A stretch of 34,760 nucleotides of DNA from an uncultured Bacteroidales bacterium (GTDB lineage: Bacteria; Bacteroidota; Bacteroidia; Bacteroidales; Paludibacteraceae), in contig ONBH01000023.1 in the NCBI GenBank assembly GCA_900316005.1, forward strand, positions 1 through 34,760. Reading direction: 5' to 3'. The notes under the pieces were generated by a model. That model was not told the origin of the DNA. It did not search any database and was given only the letters and a program-made list of their open reading frames with translations. Each line of letters starts with the position of its first letter. Positions within the stretch are counted from its first letter, which is position 1. Positions 24,032 to 32,157 of this stretch are shown piece after piece. The position numbers and the translations under genes were made by a program.

Positions 24032-24118
24032 ACCAATCGCTACATCTTCCCCTTCGCTCGCCGTCACGAAAAACTCTGGGTTCTCCTCAAATCCCTAGCC
24101 AAGAAACTGAATGTGTGA
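24032..24118 (+). pseudogene. 3'-end remnant of a second GT10 fucosyltransferase
   Basis: 28 codons and a TGA encode TNRYIFPFARRHEKLWVLLK and SLAKKLNV. They match the last 28 residues of the intact fucosyltransferase (22549-22635) except at two positions (Lys to Arg, Phe to Leu), while many third bases differ. The upstream part of this gene copy is missing. With the intact gene it flanks the AbiE pair as an imperfect direct repeat. Confidence 0.85.
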
Positions 24119-24133
24119 CGATAAAGGCTAACG

Positions 24134-25507
24134 TTACCGCTGCATCATAGGCATCTGCGCGATCGCATAGAGGGGAATAATGTCCACGTGGCGAACCGCA
24201 TTGTCAGATAACTTATCAGTATAGTCAAATTGCCCGAAGTTCTCCAGCGAGCAACGCAATGCATATTCCAGATTCTTCTCGCGCATAAACGCCCACAGAC
24301 TCTTCATTCCACCTTGCGTCTCAGCCTTGATTTCAATTGGCAAGATGCGTGCGTTATACGGCTCCAAGTAGTCCACCTCGGCCTGACTGTTTTTCTCCTC
24401 ACGTACCCAATAGAACAATTCGTGACGCATTGTAAAAGGCATATTCTTTCGAATCTCCAAACCGGCTACCATTTCGCAAATCTTGCCCTTATTGACCAAA
24501 TCCGTTTCGCTTGCGGTCAGAATCTCTTCGGTGATATGCTGAATGGAATCAAGCGACATATTCAGTAATCGAAGTAAGATACCGCTATCAAAGACCAGTA
24601 TCTTCTGGTACGTATAATCGGCACCCGATCCGAGCGGGAAACCATTAGCCGTCGTGCGCGTCACAGGAAGTAATAAACCGGCTTGTATCAATAACTCCAA
24701 CGACTCTCTCACCTTAGAGGCCTTCTCAGATGAAGCCTGAGAATAGACAAACTTATTGGTAATCTGCAAAGCGGCACTTCGCAACACTTGACGCAAGAGA
24801 ACCGGATTCGCCTTCTTCTTGTATTTGGCAAAGTCATCTTCATAGGAGAGTATCAATTGGTCTTGCAACTCCTGACATTGAAGATAGTCACCTGTTTCAT
24901 CCCATTTGCACACCACTTCAGGCAGACCGCCTATCATAATAAAATTGCGGAATTGCTGAACAAGCATCCTATGAATCGCTTCGTGGAGCGGCCTGGCAGG
25001 AGATGCATTCCTATATTCATCTATCAAGCCCTTACGACCGGTTGCCATTAAGAACTCCTCGAAACTCATCGGGAACATAAAGAGCGACTGTATTCTCCCT
25101 ACACCGAAGGTCGGGAGTTCGGCTAATGCAAATTCCAATAGTGAACCGGCCGCAACAACATGCAGTTCCGGAAAGTCTTCATAAAAGAATCTAAGGCTGA
25201 GAATTGCATTGGGACAAGACTGTATCTCATCAAAGAAGAGTAGCGTCTTACCGGCTTGCACGCGTTTTCCTACCATATTGGCAATCCGTTGAGCTATCAC
25301 ATGAGCATCCAGGTCGCCCTCAAAAAGCGCGTGAAACGCCTTCTGCTTATCAAAATTAATCTCAATGAACGTATCAAACTGTTCGCCCAAATGACGAACA
25401 GCCATCGTCTTACCTACCTGACGTGCGCCACGTAATAGTAAGGTCTTATGACTGCTCCGTTTCGCCCACTCCGACAAATCGGCATCTATTTTCCGTTCCT
25501 TATACAT
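24134..25507 (-). CDS. AAA_14 / DUF4143 ATP-binding protein
   Basis: 457 residues. A member of a large family of stand-alone P-loop ATPases that is variable between strains; its physiological role is not established. The Walker A motif GARQVGKT is at 27-34 and the Walker B LLFFDEIQSCP at about 90-100. A sensor-like ELHVVAAGSLLEFAL follows at about 118-132. The C-terminal DUF4143 domain (about 220-400) includes FYWVREEKNSQAEVDYL, reminiscent of nuclease-like folds. It has its own promoter (25638-25669), and its leader carries three copies of a 20-nt repeat. Confidence 0.88.
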   Translation of the reverse strand: MYKERKIDADLSEWAKRSSHKTLLLRGARQVGKTMAVRHLGEQFDTFIEINFDKQKAFHALFEGDLDAHVIAQRIANMVGKRVQAGKTLLFFDEIQSCPNAILSLRFFYEDFPELHVVAAGSLLEFALAELPTFGVGRIQSLFMFPMSFEEFLMATGRKGLIDEYRNASPARPLHEAIHRMLVQQFRNFIMIGGLPEVVCKWDETGDYLQCQELQDQLILSYEDDFAKYKKKANPVLLRQVLRSAALQITNKFVYSQASSEKASKVRESLELLIQAGLLLPVTRTTANGFPLGSGADYTYQKILVFDSGILLRLLNMSLDSIQHITEEILTASETDLVNKGKICEMVAGLEIRKNMPFTMRHELFYWVREEKNSQAEVDYLEPYNARILPIEIKAETQGGMKSLWAFMREKNLEYALRCSLENFGQFDYTDKLSDNAVRHVDIIPLYAIAQMPMMQR

Positions 25508-25537
25508 TGATTCTCAACGAGTTTGATAAATATTCAG

Positions 25538-25623
25538 ACAAAATCCAAACAAATAATTTATCATTTCTGGACAAAATCCAAACAAATAATTCGTCGTTTT
25601 TGAACAAAATCCAAACAAATAAT
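25538..25623 (-). repeat. Three 20-nt direct repeats with 33-nt period in the DUF4143 gene leader
   Basis: ACAAAATCCAAACAAATAAT (plus strand) occurs at 25538-25557, 25571-25590 and 25604-25623, exactly identical and exactly 33 nt apart. All three lie between the promoter (-7 at 25638-25645) and the ATG at 25507, so they are transcribed. The two 13-nt spacers differ from each other. Confidence 0.95.
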
Positions 25624-25637
25624 CTTCAAATCCGCTG

Positions 25638-25669
25638 CAAAGGTACAACAAAAATTGCACATATGCAAA
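25638..25669 (-). promoter_or_regulatory. Bacteroides-type promoter of the DUF4143 gene
   Basis: On the minus strand, TTTG (25669-25666), 20-nt spacer, TACCTTTG (25645-25638). The extended -33 is TTTGCATATGTG. The predicted leader is about 125 nt. Confidence 0.85.
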
Positions 25670-25716
25670 CTTTTTTAATGAAAAATGAAAAATAGCGACA
25701 AAAACGACATCCTTAA

Positions 25717-26532
25717 TTAGTTAATCATTTCCATAACCGGAACGACCAACGCCTTCTTGGCATAGACATAGAACAACTGCGGCCAATAGATACTCAGCAC
25801 GTTTTTGCGTTTCGCAAAGGCTATCATCGCATTAAAAGCTTTTCGTTTCTCCGTGCCTTTCCATACTTTACGCTGCGTAAGACTGCCGGCATGTATCACA
25901 TAATGATAATAGGGCTCATCTGTCTGCGCAATTCGCTCTGCCGCCAATAGGCAACAGGCTAAAAAACTGCTATCCTCTGCACTTTTGGTTTGTACAAAAT
26001 GTAAGTCATGCTCCAATAACCAGGCTCGTCGATAGATAAAAGACGTAAAATAGGAAATAAAGGTTCGTAAGAAATACTTTTTAGCGGTTTGCGTAAACTC
26101 ACCATTTTCCACATGCGGATTCGCTAACACCTTACTTGGGCTACCATCCTCGTAATCTTGTATCAAATTGCAGCAACTCAGATCTGCCTGATACATTTGG
26201 GCATTACGATAGAGTGCTTCATACATTTCCGGAGCGACCCAGTCATCCGCATCCAAAAACGCGATAAACTCACCTTGGGCGGCCTGAATACCTATATTGC
26301 GTGCCACAGACGGGCCGCTATTGACCGGCGTCTGAGTAAACACGTAGTGAATATCTTTTCGCGTATGTTTTTGTGTTAAGTTCTTCGCTATGGATATACT
26401 ATCATCCTGTCCGTGGTCATCCACTATAATAACTTCTATATCATGCAGTGTTTGTGCGTCAACAAACTGAAGGCAGCGCTCCATATAGCGTGCTACATTG
26501 TAAACCGGTATTATTATGGAAAGATTTATCAT
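25717..26532 (-). CDS. Family 2 glycosyltransferase
   Basis: 271 residues. GT-A fold enzyme that adds a sugar from a nucleotide-sugar donor to a growing glycan at the cytoplasmic face. The N-terminus LSIIIPVYNVARYMERCLQF is classical. IEVIIVDDHGQDDS (about 32-45) binds the nucleotide and FLDADDW (about 92-98) holds the metal-binding DxD. No membrane segment was seen. The start at 26532 is preferred because the GT2 fold begins there; it lies 4 nt after the GT4 stop. It is the last gene of the phosphonate/glycan operon. Donor and acceptor are unknown. Confidence 0.9.
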   Translation of the reverse strand: MINLSIIIPVYNVARYMERCLQFVDAQTLHDIEVIIVDDHGQDDSISIAKNLTQKHTRKDIHYVFTQTPVNSGPSVARNIGIQAAQGEFIAFLDADDWVAPEMYEALYRNAQMYQADLSCCNLIQDYEDGSPSKVLANPHVENGEFTQTAKKYFLRTFISYFTSFIYRRAWLLEHDLHFVQTKSAEDSSFLACCLLAAERIAQTDEPYYHYVIHAGSLTQRKVWKGTEKRKAFNAMIAFAKRKNVLSIYWPQLFYVYAKKALVVPVMEMIN

Positions 26533-26536
26533 GACC

Positions 26537-27640
26537 TTACAAGGAAAAAAGTTCGTTCCACTTCGCGGCGACATTCTCCACGGAGTAACGCTCGGAGGAT
26601 TTTATACACGCTTCGCTCATGCGCTTGCGCAGGTCGGAATCGGACATCAGTCTTTGGAGGGCAGCTATGTAGGCTGTTCTGTCGCGGTAGGGTATCAGGA
26701 TTCCGTTTTCGCCATCCGTCACCACGTCTTTTGCGGAAGCAAAACTATCATACAGAATAGGCACACAACCACATTGTTGCGCCTCTAAGATTGTCATCGG
26801 CAAACCCTCACAAGCGGAGGTCATCAAGAAAATGCTGGCTCGCTGATAATACGGAAGCGGATTCTGAAGCCCTTCAAATGTGATATTTGCAACTTTTTCC
26901 CTACGCACAAAATCCTCGTAGTACGCTTTATCCAAGCCATCACCGACTATGCGTAAGGTCCATTCGGCAAAAGAGGCATCCTTCTGAAGCGTATCCCATA
27001 TTTTTAGAATCTCTAAAATGCGTTTATGCCAATCATCCAAACGCGCCACCACCAACACTTCCTTGCACTTTGATAAATCATGTTCTATATGATTAAATGA
27101 GAGAGCATTAGGTATTGCTACAAATTGTTCTCTACTTCCGGGTGCAATAGATAAATACTGGTCTATAATGCCTTTCGATAGAACGACTATCTTATCTGCT
27201 TTTCCATAAGGGAGCGCGTATTTCTTTCGCAAAATATGATAGTAGAACTTCTTGGGAAGGATGGACATCCCGATTTGCAACAGGAGCTGCTTTACGGTCC
27301 ATTTACGTTCTATATTATGCCGCAAATGGTAACTGATAATTTCTCGCTCAAGAGGAACTAATTCATAGCCGGGAGTTCCGTGAAAAACATTTATGGTTTT
27401 AATATGTTCAACATCCCTTATTGATAGCAAGATTTTAGGAGCCAGTTTACTCGGAGACTGAATAATTACAATACAGGAGCCTAACTTCTGTATATAATTA
27501 CGAAAATCCTCTTGCCCATAGTATGAATAAACCGAATAGCCGTAAATCTTCCGTAATGCCTCCGACATTACGTACGTTATTCTTGCTATTCCTCCCGATT
27601 CAGGATTAACCGCTTTATCTGTTACGTAAACAATATTCAT
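26537..27640 (-). CDS. Family 4 glycosyltransferase
   Basis: 367 residues, GT-B fold. The N-terminal acceptor domain contains the glycine-rich PESGGIARITY (about 13-23). The C-terminal donor domain starts near residue 190 (EVLVVARLDDWHKR) and has the retaining GT4 signature EGLPMTILEA (about 287-296, EX7E) followed by GCVPILYD. It is probably cytoplasmic or membrane-peripheral. It starts on the base next to the LicD stop and lies between LicD and GT2, so it probably builds the glycan that the phosphonate decorates. Confidence 0.9.
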   Translation of the reverse strand: MNIVYVTDKAVNPESGGIARITYVMSEALRKIYGYSVYSYYGQEDFRNYIQKLGSCIVIIQSPSKLAPKILLSIRDVEHIKTINVFHGTPGYELVPLEREIISYHLRHNIERKWTVKQLLLQIGMSILPKKFYYHILRKKYALPYGKADKIVVLSKGIIDQYLSIAPGSREQFVAIPNALSFNHIEHDLSKCKEVLVVARLDDWHKRILEILKIWDTLQKDASFAEWTLRIVGDGLDKAYYEDFVRREKVANITFEGLQNPLPYYQRASIFLMTSACEGLPMTILEAQQCGCVPILYDSFASAKDVVTDGENGILIPYRDRTAYIAALQRLMSDSDLRKRMSEACIKSSERYSVENVAAKWNELFSL

Positions 27641-28435
27641 CTAATCGTCGTAAACTTCAATTTTGGTATTATGCACATGGCGTTTATCTTCCGGCGGGAT
27701 CTGCATATAATTGCCGTATAGTGCCTTTAGAACTGCATCGGGATTATTAGGCACAGAGGCTTGGAATCCCTCGAATGCCATTCTTTTCGTTGGGAAAACA
27801 TCACGCGAAGAGTAATTATTATAGGTGGGTTGCCAGCCATAACACGGTGCCACTTTATCCGAGGGGATAAAGAGATTGACAAAACGCGTCAGCAACACCA
27901 GCACCAGCGCAAACGGATAGACCAATGCAGACAGCAGTTTGTCACGGGTATCCGTATAGTTATGAAACGCCCGAATGCAGTGGCCATAGGGATAATCGAT
28001 AAATCGTTTCCAACGCATGGAAGGAACTTTTTCAATCGGGAAGATGTCAATGTAAATACCTTTATATTTCAAGGTGTCTGTACTTTTATCTTCATAAAAA
28101 TAGGAATTCTTATCCCGCACCTTAGCAAACAAAAAAGGCAGATTCCAATCCGTAAAACGATCCTGAAATGCTAAATTCTCAGGCAACTCTTCTTTAAGCA
28201 CCTTACATAAACGCGAATAATCTTTTCTTCTTACTGAGATATCAATATCATCATCCCATGGGATAAATCCTCCATGACGGACAGCACCTAGCAATGTCCC
28301 CCAATCTAAGAAATACTCAATATTATGCTTTCGGCATATTTTATCTACTTCGATTAGTATCTCAAGTTCACGTAGTTGTGCTCTACGTAGAATAGAACCA
28401 TCGGGATTGTATCTCGACAAATCTTCTTGAATCAT
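27641..28435 (-). CDS. LicD-family phospho/phosphonotransferase
   Basis: 264 residues. LicD proteins transfer phosphocholine or related groups from CDP/CMP-activated donors to sugars. The core motif is at about 43-66: LDWGTLLGAVRHGG then PWDDDIDI, where the Asp residues bind metal. It lies directly after the reductase gene (1-nt gap) and directly before GT4. In this context the likely substrate is a CMP-activated phosphonate such as 2-hydroxyethylphosphonate, not phosphocholine; this is inferred from neighbours only. Confidence 0.87.
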   Translation of the reverse strand: MIQEDLSRYNPDGSILRRAQLRELEILIEVDKICRKHNIEYFLDWGTLLGAVRHGGFIPWDDDIDISVRRKDYSRLCKVLKEELPENLAFQDRFTDWNLPFLFAKVRDKNSYFYEDKSTDTLKYKGIYIDIFPIEKVPSMRWKRFIDYPYGHCIRAFHNYTDTRDKLLSALVYPFALVLVLLTRFVNLFIPSDKVAPCYGWQPTYNNYSSRDVFPTKRMAFEGFQASVPNNPDAVLKALYGNYMQIPPEDKRHVHNTKIEVYDD

Positions 28436-28436
28436 A

Positions 28437-29501
28437 TTATTGCTTGTGATTTTCTAAATAGATGGCTAAATCAGACTTTATTTCCTCGGTCACGGGCACG
28501 GGATTGTTCGCCAGCCGCTGCAAATTCACCGCCTGCAAAGCGCCGCGGACATCAACGGTATCGTGTAACTGTACGGAAAGCCCTATTGATAGGAGGTATG
28601 TCTCCATCTGCTGCACCGCGTTTTCAGCGGTAAAGCCCAATAGTTCCTGCAAATCCGCTGTTCCATTCAGGCGCATGAAGAACGGGAACGTCAATGCTAC
28701 TGCATGGCCATGCGGATAGCCGTATTTGGAGGTGAACACATACGAGAACGCATGCGGAGCGGTGGTTTTCGTGATGTTGATGGCACGTCCCGCCCAATAT
28801 GCGCCTTGCGCCAATTCATCCCGCAGCGTCGTTTCTGCCGGATGCGCAATACACTGCGGCAACTGACGATAAATCAGATTTATTGCACGGATGGAATACT
28901 GCCGGCTCTCTTCCGTCGCCTTCGGATTCCAATATGCTTCGATGGCCTGCGCCAAGGCGTCAAAACCTGTGCAGGCCGTCAGGTAGGCCCCATTGTGATA
29001 GGTAAAGGGCGGATACAGAATTGCCGCATCAGGCAGAATATCCTCGGCTTCGACACTATGCTTTACGCCCTCTTTGTACACTACGGCAAAATGTGTAGCC
29101 TCTGCACCGGTTCCGGCTGTAGTCGGAATCGCCCACAAAGGCACGTAATAACCTTGTTCCGCAGCGTAATGACGAATCAGTTTCGCCATATCCATGACAC
29201 TTCCACCTCCGATGGCTATGATAACATCCGGTTTCTTTTCTAACAATAGTTGTTTTCCCTTTAAAGCCTCCTCATCTTTGGGATTGGCTGAGAAATCAGA
29301 GAATTCAGTAATTCGCACACCTGTTTTCTGCTGAACCTCCGCCATTTTTACAGCGGCTCTGCATTGCTCATAGGATTGCTTTCCACGCACCAAGAATACA
29401 TGCGTTGCTTGAATATCCTTCAGTCGAACGCTCAAAATACACACAAGTCCATCCCCGCGCGTGTCTGCTATGCCATATAGTAGTTGCTCTTTAATCTTCA
29501 T
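28437..29501 (-). CDS. Iron-containing alcohol dehydrogenase, probable phosphonoacetaldehyde reductase
   Basis: 354 residues. It probably reduces phosphonoacetaldehyde to 2-hydroxyethylphosphonate with NAD(P)H. The nucleotide-binding GGGSVMDMAKL is at about 98-108, PTTAGTGAEAT at about 126-136, and the metal region includes GFDALAQAIEAYW (180-191), APHAFSY (249-254) and GYPHGHAVAL (261-270). In classical family III dehydrogenases the second metal ligand is His in DAxxH; here it is Gln185. The operon holds PEP mutase and phosphonopyruvate decarboxylase but no aminotransferase, which supports the hydroxyl branch of the pathway. A 136-nt gap with repeats separates it from the AlbA_2 gene. Confidence 0.85.
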   Translation of the reverse strand: MKIKEQLLYGIADTRGDGLVCILSVRLKDIQATHVFLVRGKQSYEQCRAAVKMAEVQQKTGVRITEFSDFSANPKDEEALKGKQLLLEKKPDVIIAIGGGSVMDMAKLIRHYAAEQGYYVPLWAIPTTAGTGAEATHFAVVYKEGVKHSVEAEDILPDAAILYPPFTYHNGAYLTACTGFDALAQAIEAYWNPKATEESRQYSIRAINLIYRQLPQCIAHPAETTLRDELAQGAYWAGRAINITKTTAPHAFSYVFTSKYGYPHGHAVALTFPFFMRLNGTADLQELLGFTAENAVQQMETYLLSIGLSVQLHDTVDVRGALQAVNLQRLANNPVPVTEEIKSDLAIYLENHKQ

Positions 29502-29561
29502 AAATTTTGCATAAATGCTCTCAAAACCATCATTGATTTATAATGAATACACACCTCCAAA

Positions 29562-29640
29562 TTTTTCGCGCGCAAATAAGAACTCACTCATTTACAGCAT
29601 GTTACAACGATTTCGTTTTTCGCGCGCAAATAAAAACTCA
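29562..29640 (-). repeat. Two 25-bp direct repeats after the AlbA_2 gene
   Basis: On the minus strand the unit is TGAGTT(C/T) followed by TTATTTGCGCGCGAAAAA, at 29640-29616 and 29586-29562, with one mismatch and a 54-nt period. The first copy begins with the TGA stop codon of the AlbA_2 gene. Both lie upstream of the reductase gene. Confidence 0.9.
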
Positions 29641-31092
29641 TCCATAGTATGGTATGTACGAAGCATATTTTTTAGACATGCCTTCCGGCACAGATGTCTT
29701 TATCAATCCGGCATCAATCGCGTCTGCTATCACTCGTGATGCAACGTATACTTTGGACTTATCTAATCCAAAACGATTACGTATTGATTGGTTACTGCAT
29801 CGCTCACGATCCTCATACATCAGGCACACGTGTTGATAACATGCCTGGATTTTCTCCTCTTTGGTCATCGCATCAAACGACTTCCGCGGAAATACCGTTA
29901 TTCGAGTATAGAAATCTCCAGCTTCAGCCTCATAAGCAGGAAGTTGCATCTCCTCTATTCCGGCGACTGCTCTATCCACTCCCGTGCCTCGACGCTCGCA
30001 CAGGTGTAGTGCAAACATCGCTTGCGCCAATTTCTCATTCCGCGAACGTGCCGGAAGATCTATCAATCGATTCACTGCATTCAGCGACGCTCCCGGATTC
30101 GTGAACACCAATCGGTTCGTATAAATCTCCACCGCTATCTGCATGCCGGATATGTCAAAATCCTGATGCACCAGCGCATTAGCCAGGAACTCACGAATCG
30201 TCACTGTAGGATAAATCGATTTCGATTCACGCACAATCTCTATCGTTTCGGCTCCTTTCGTCAGCGACTCTACCAACCGCACCATGTCCTTGAACTCAAC
30301 CGCATATCCAGCACTGCCGAACTGCTCAAACATGCATACTCGGTTGTTTGTCCCTTCATATTTGCGCACAACCATTCGCCTACTCTGCAAACGATCAAAA
30401 TCCTCTATGTTACGCGCCAACAGCAACGCTCCCATATTCGTGATGTCATACCTACCATCTTTGTCCTGGATAAACAACATCGCCTCCAGTCGTTCTAATA
30501 TTCCACTCTGCGTACTCGGCACATCACGCTGCAATAGTTCAAATAACTTCTCATAATCTAACAAAAGCAACACCTCTTCTTCTCGTAAATTCCCCTTCGC
30601 TACCTGCAACTCAAAGCAGTTCTCTGCACGTTGAGCACGTATCTGTTCTATCTCACGGATATTCAGCGCCACTAATGAATCTCCGTCACGACCATAGTAA
30701 TGCCCCTTGTATGCAATTGGCATTCCCATAGGCGCAGCCGGTATCTCAAATAGAATCACGCGCTTACCATCTACCTCCACCTCATATATCTCATCAAACG
30801 TGATACGGTTCGTCATCTGATCCGCTATCTGCTTCTTCAAATCATCCAAAGACGCACGAGAAGCCTTATAGTTCGAACCAACTACTTGATGTGTCTTATC
30901 TTCCACACCAAACACCAGCCAACCTTGCTCTTCACCTTTCAGGTTAGCCTCATTGCTCAGCGCAGAGAAGTACCTACCGATATCCTCGGTTTCAAACTTG
31001 TTCGCTGCAAGTTTGAACTCTACCACTTCTGTTTCTTTTTTCAGTTGCAGAAGTGTTTCTAACTTCTGGATTATTTCCAACTTATTAAACAT
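29638..31092 (-). CDS. AlbA_2 / divergent AAA-4 domain protein
   Basis: 484 residues. A member of a widespread accessory family (AlbA_2 plus HATPase_c_4) that can act as a regulator or defence-like protein; its role here is unknown. The AlbA_2 domain spans about 18-155 (ETEVVEFKLAAN, GWLVFGVEDKTHQVVG, GHYYGRDGDSLVALN). An HATPase_c_4-like domain lies at about 300-400 (FLANALVHQDF, RLVFTNPGASL, ERRGTGVDRA). The last about 70 residues look like a helix-turn-helix (CSNQSIRNRFGLDKSKVYVA). It starts only 18 nt after the aepY stop and has no visible promoter, so it is transcribed within the phosphonate operon, splitting that pathway. Confidence 0.85.
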   Translation of the reverse strand: MFNKLEIIQKLETLLQLKKETEVVEFKLAANKFETEDIGRYFSALSNEANLKGEEQGWLVFGVEDKTHQVVGSNYKASRASLDDLKKQIADQMTNRITFDEIYEVEVDGKRVILFEIPAAPMGMPIAYKGHYYGRDGDSLVALNIREIEQIRAQRAENCFELQVAKGNLREEEVLLLLDYEKLFELLQRDVPSTQSGILERLEAMLFIQDKDGRYDITNMGALLLARNIEDFDRLQSRRMVVRKYEGTNNRVCMFEQFGSAGYAVEFKDMVRLVESLTKGAETIEIVRESKSIYPTVTIREFLANALVHQDFDISGMQIAVEIYTNRLVFTNPGASLNAVNRLIDLPARSRNEKLAQAMFALHLCERRGTGVDRAVAGIEEMQLPAYEAEAGDFYTRITVFPRKSFDAMTKEEKIQACYQHVCLMYEDRERCSNQSIRNRFGLDKSKVYVASRVIADAIDAGLIKTSVPEGMSKKYASYIPYYG

Positions 31093-31110
31093 TATCCATA
31101 AATCATATGG

Positions 31111-32157
31111 CTATATAGCCTTCAGGTTCTGCATAAAAGATTCCTTATTCTGTATCGGTGTAGTCGTTGGGCGACCTAAATCCTTACGGTTGCCTTTGTG
31201 AACACAAATCTCTACCAATGCTGTCTTCTCACAAACATCCAATTGCCTGATTGCAGCACACAGTTCTGATTCATTTTCGGCCTTCATTACTGTTTTATAT
31301 CCGACAGCCTCAGCAATTTTGGGTAGATTGATGCTAAGGCCTACCGTCGGTTGTCCGCCGACGGACATATGCATAAGAATCGCACCATCGCCGTCAAAGA
31401 CGAACACACGTCTATCGGGTTTCTGCAAGGCGATACCGAGTGCAATTTGACTGGCATGGCCCATCGAACCGACGGTCAGGAAGTCCGCACCGTGTTCTTG
31501 CTGTTTTGCCTCGCGGTACTCGAACAACTCGCGGCTAATCATGCCGGTAGTGGAAACCACCACATCATCATCGCGCAAGCTATCTACCACTATCTTGATG
31601 GCATCTTCCCGCATTAAGGGCAGTTTGGAAACGATTTGATTTTGCAGCGCATAATCCGCAAACGTGCCTTTACGCACAATCAGCGCATAGACGCCATTTG
31701 TCTCGCGGATGGTTATCAAGGCTTGTTGTACCTGTTTTTCCCAGTTCTCATCCAGCACAGCATATGGCACACCCATCGTCTCCAAGAGCGAAAGTGTCAC
31801 TTTTCCCTGTTTCTTGTGCTGCGGCTCGTCATGTACACCCGGTTCTCCTCGCCATCCGATAATCAGCAGCATCGGGATGTGATACACATCCTCATCTACC
31901 AGCGACAGCAACGGATTGACAATATTACCCTCGCCGGAGTTCTGCATATAGACACACCCCGTTCTACCGGTTGCGAGATGGTATCCGGCAGCCAAACCTA
32001 CTGCATTACCTTCGTTTGCCGCGATGATATTCTGCTCGCGAGGAACATTGTCCGTAATGTATGCACATAGGTTCTTGAGCAACGAATCCGGTACTCCGGC
32101 AAAGAAGTCAATACCACCTTGCGCCAACTGGGCGACGAATGCTTTTGGCTGTATCAT
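31111..32157 (-). CDS. aepY: Phosphonopyruvate decarboxylase with internal deletion
   Basis: 348 residues. The enzyme normally decarboxylates phosphonopyruvate to phosphonoacetaldehyde with thiamine diphosphate and Mg2+. This irreversible step pulls the unfavourable PEP mutase reaction. The catalytic glutamate ([18 protein letters not shown]49) and the start of the cofactor motif ([10 protein letters not shown], 255-264) are present. However, MHM is followed at once by SVGGQPTVG; homologues have about 25 more residues there, ending in the Asn-Asn of the GDG-x(24-27)-NN motif. The reading frame is kept (junction 31365/31366). Without these residues the cofactor and metal are unlikely to bind. 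The start overlaps the aepX stop (ATGA). Confidence 0.87.
   Translation of the reverse strand: MIQPKAFVAQLAQGGIDFFAGVPDSLLKNLCAYITDNVPREQNIIAANEGNAVGLAAGYHLATGRTGCVYMQNSGEGNIVNPLLSLVDEDVYHIPMLLIIGWRGEPGVHDEPQHKKQGKVTLSLLETMGVPYAVLDENWEKQVQQALITIRETNGVYALIVRKGTFADYALQNQIVSKLPLMREDAIKIVVDSLRDDDVVVSTTGMISRELFEYREAKQQEHGADFLTVGSMGHASQIALGIALQKPDRRVFVFDGDGAILMHMSVGGQPTVGLSINLPKIAEAVGYKTVMKAENESELCAAIRQLDVCEKTALVEICVHKGNRKDLGRPTTTPIQNKESFMQNLKAI

Noticed and set aside
25538..25623. CRISPR-like array (three identical 20-nt repeats, equal spacing)
   Set aside because: The spacers are only 13 nt, there are no cas genes, and the array lies in a gene leader.
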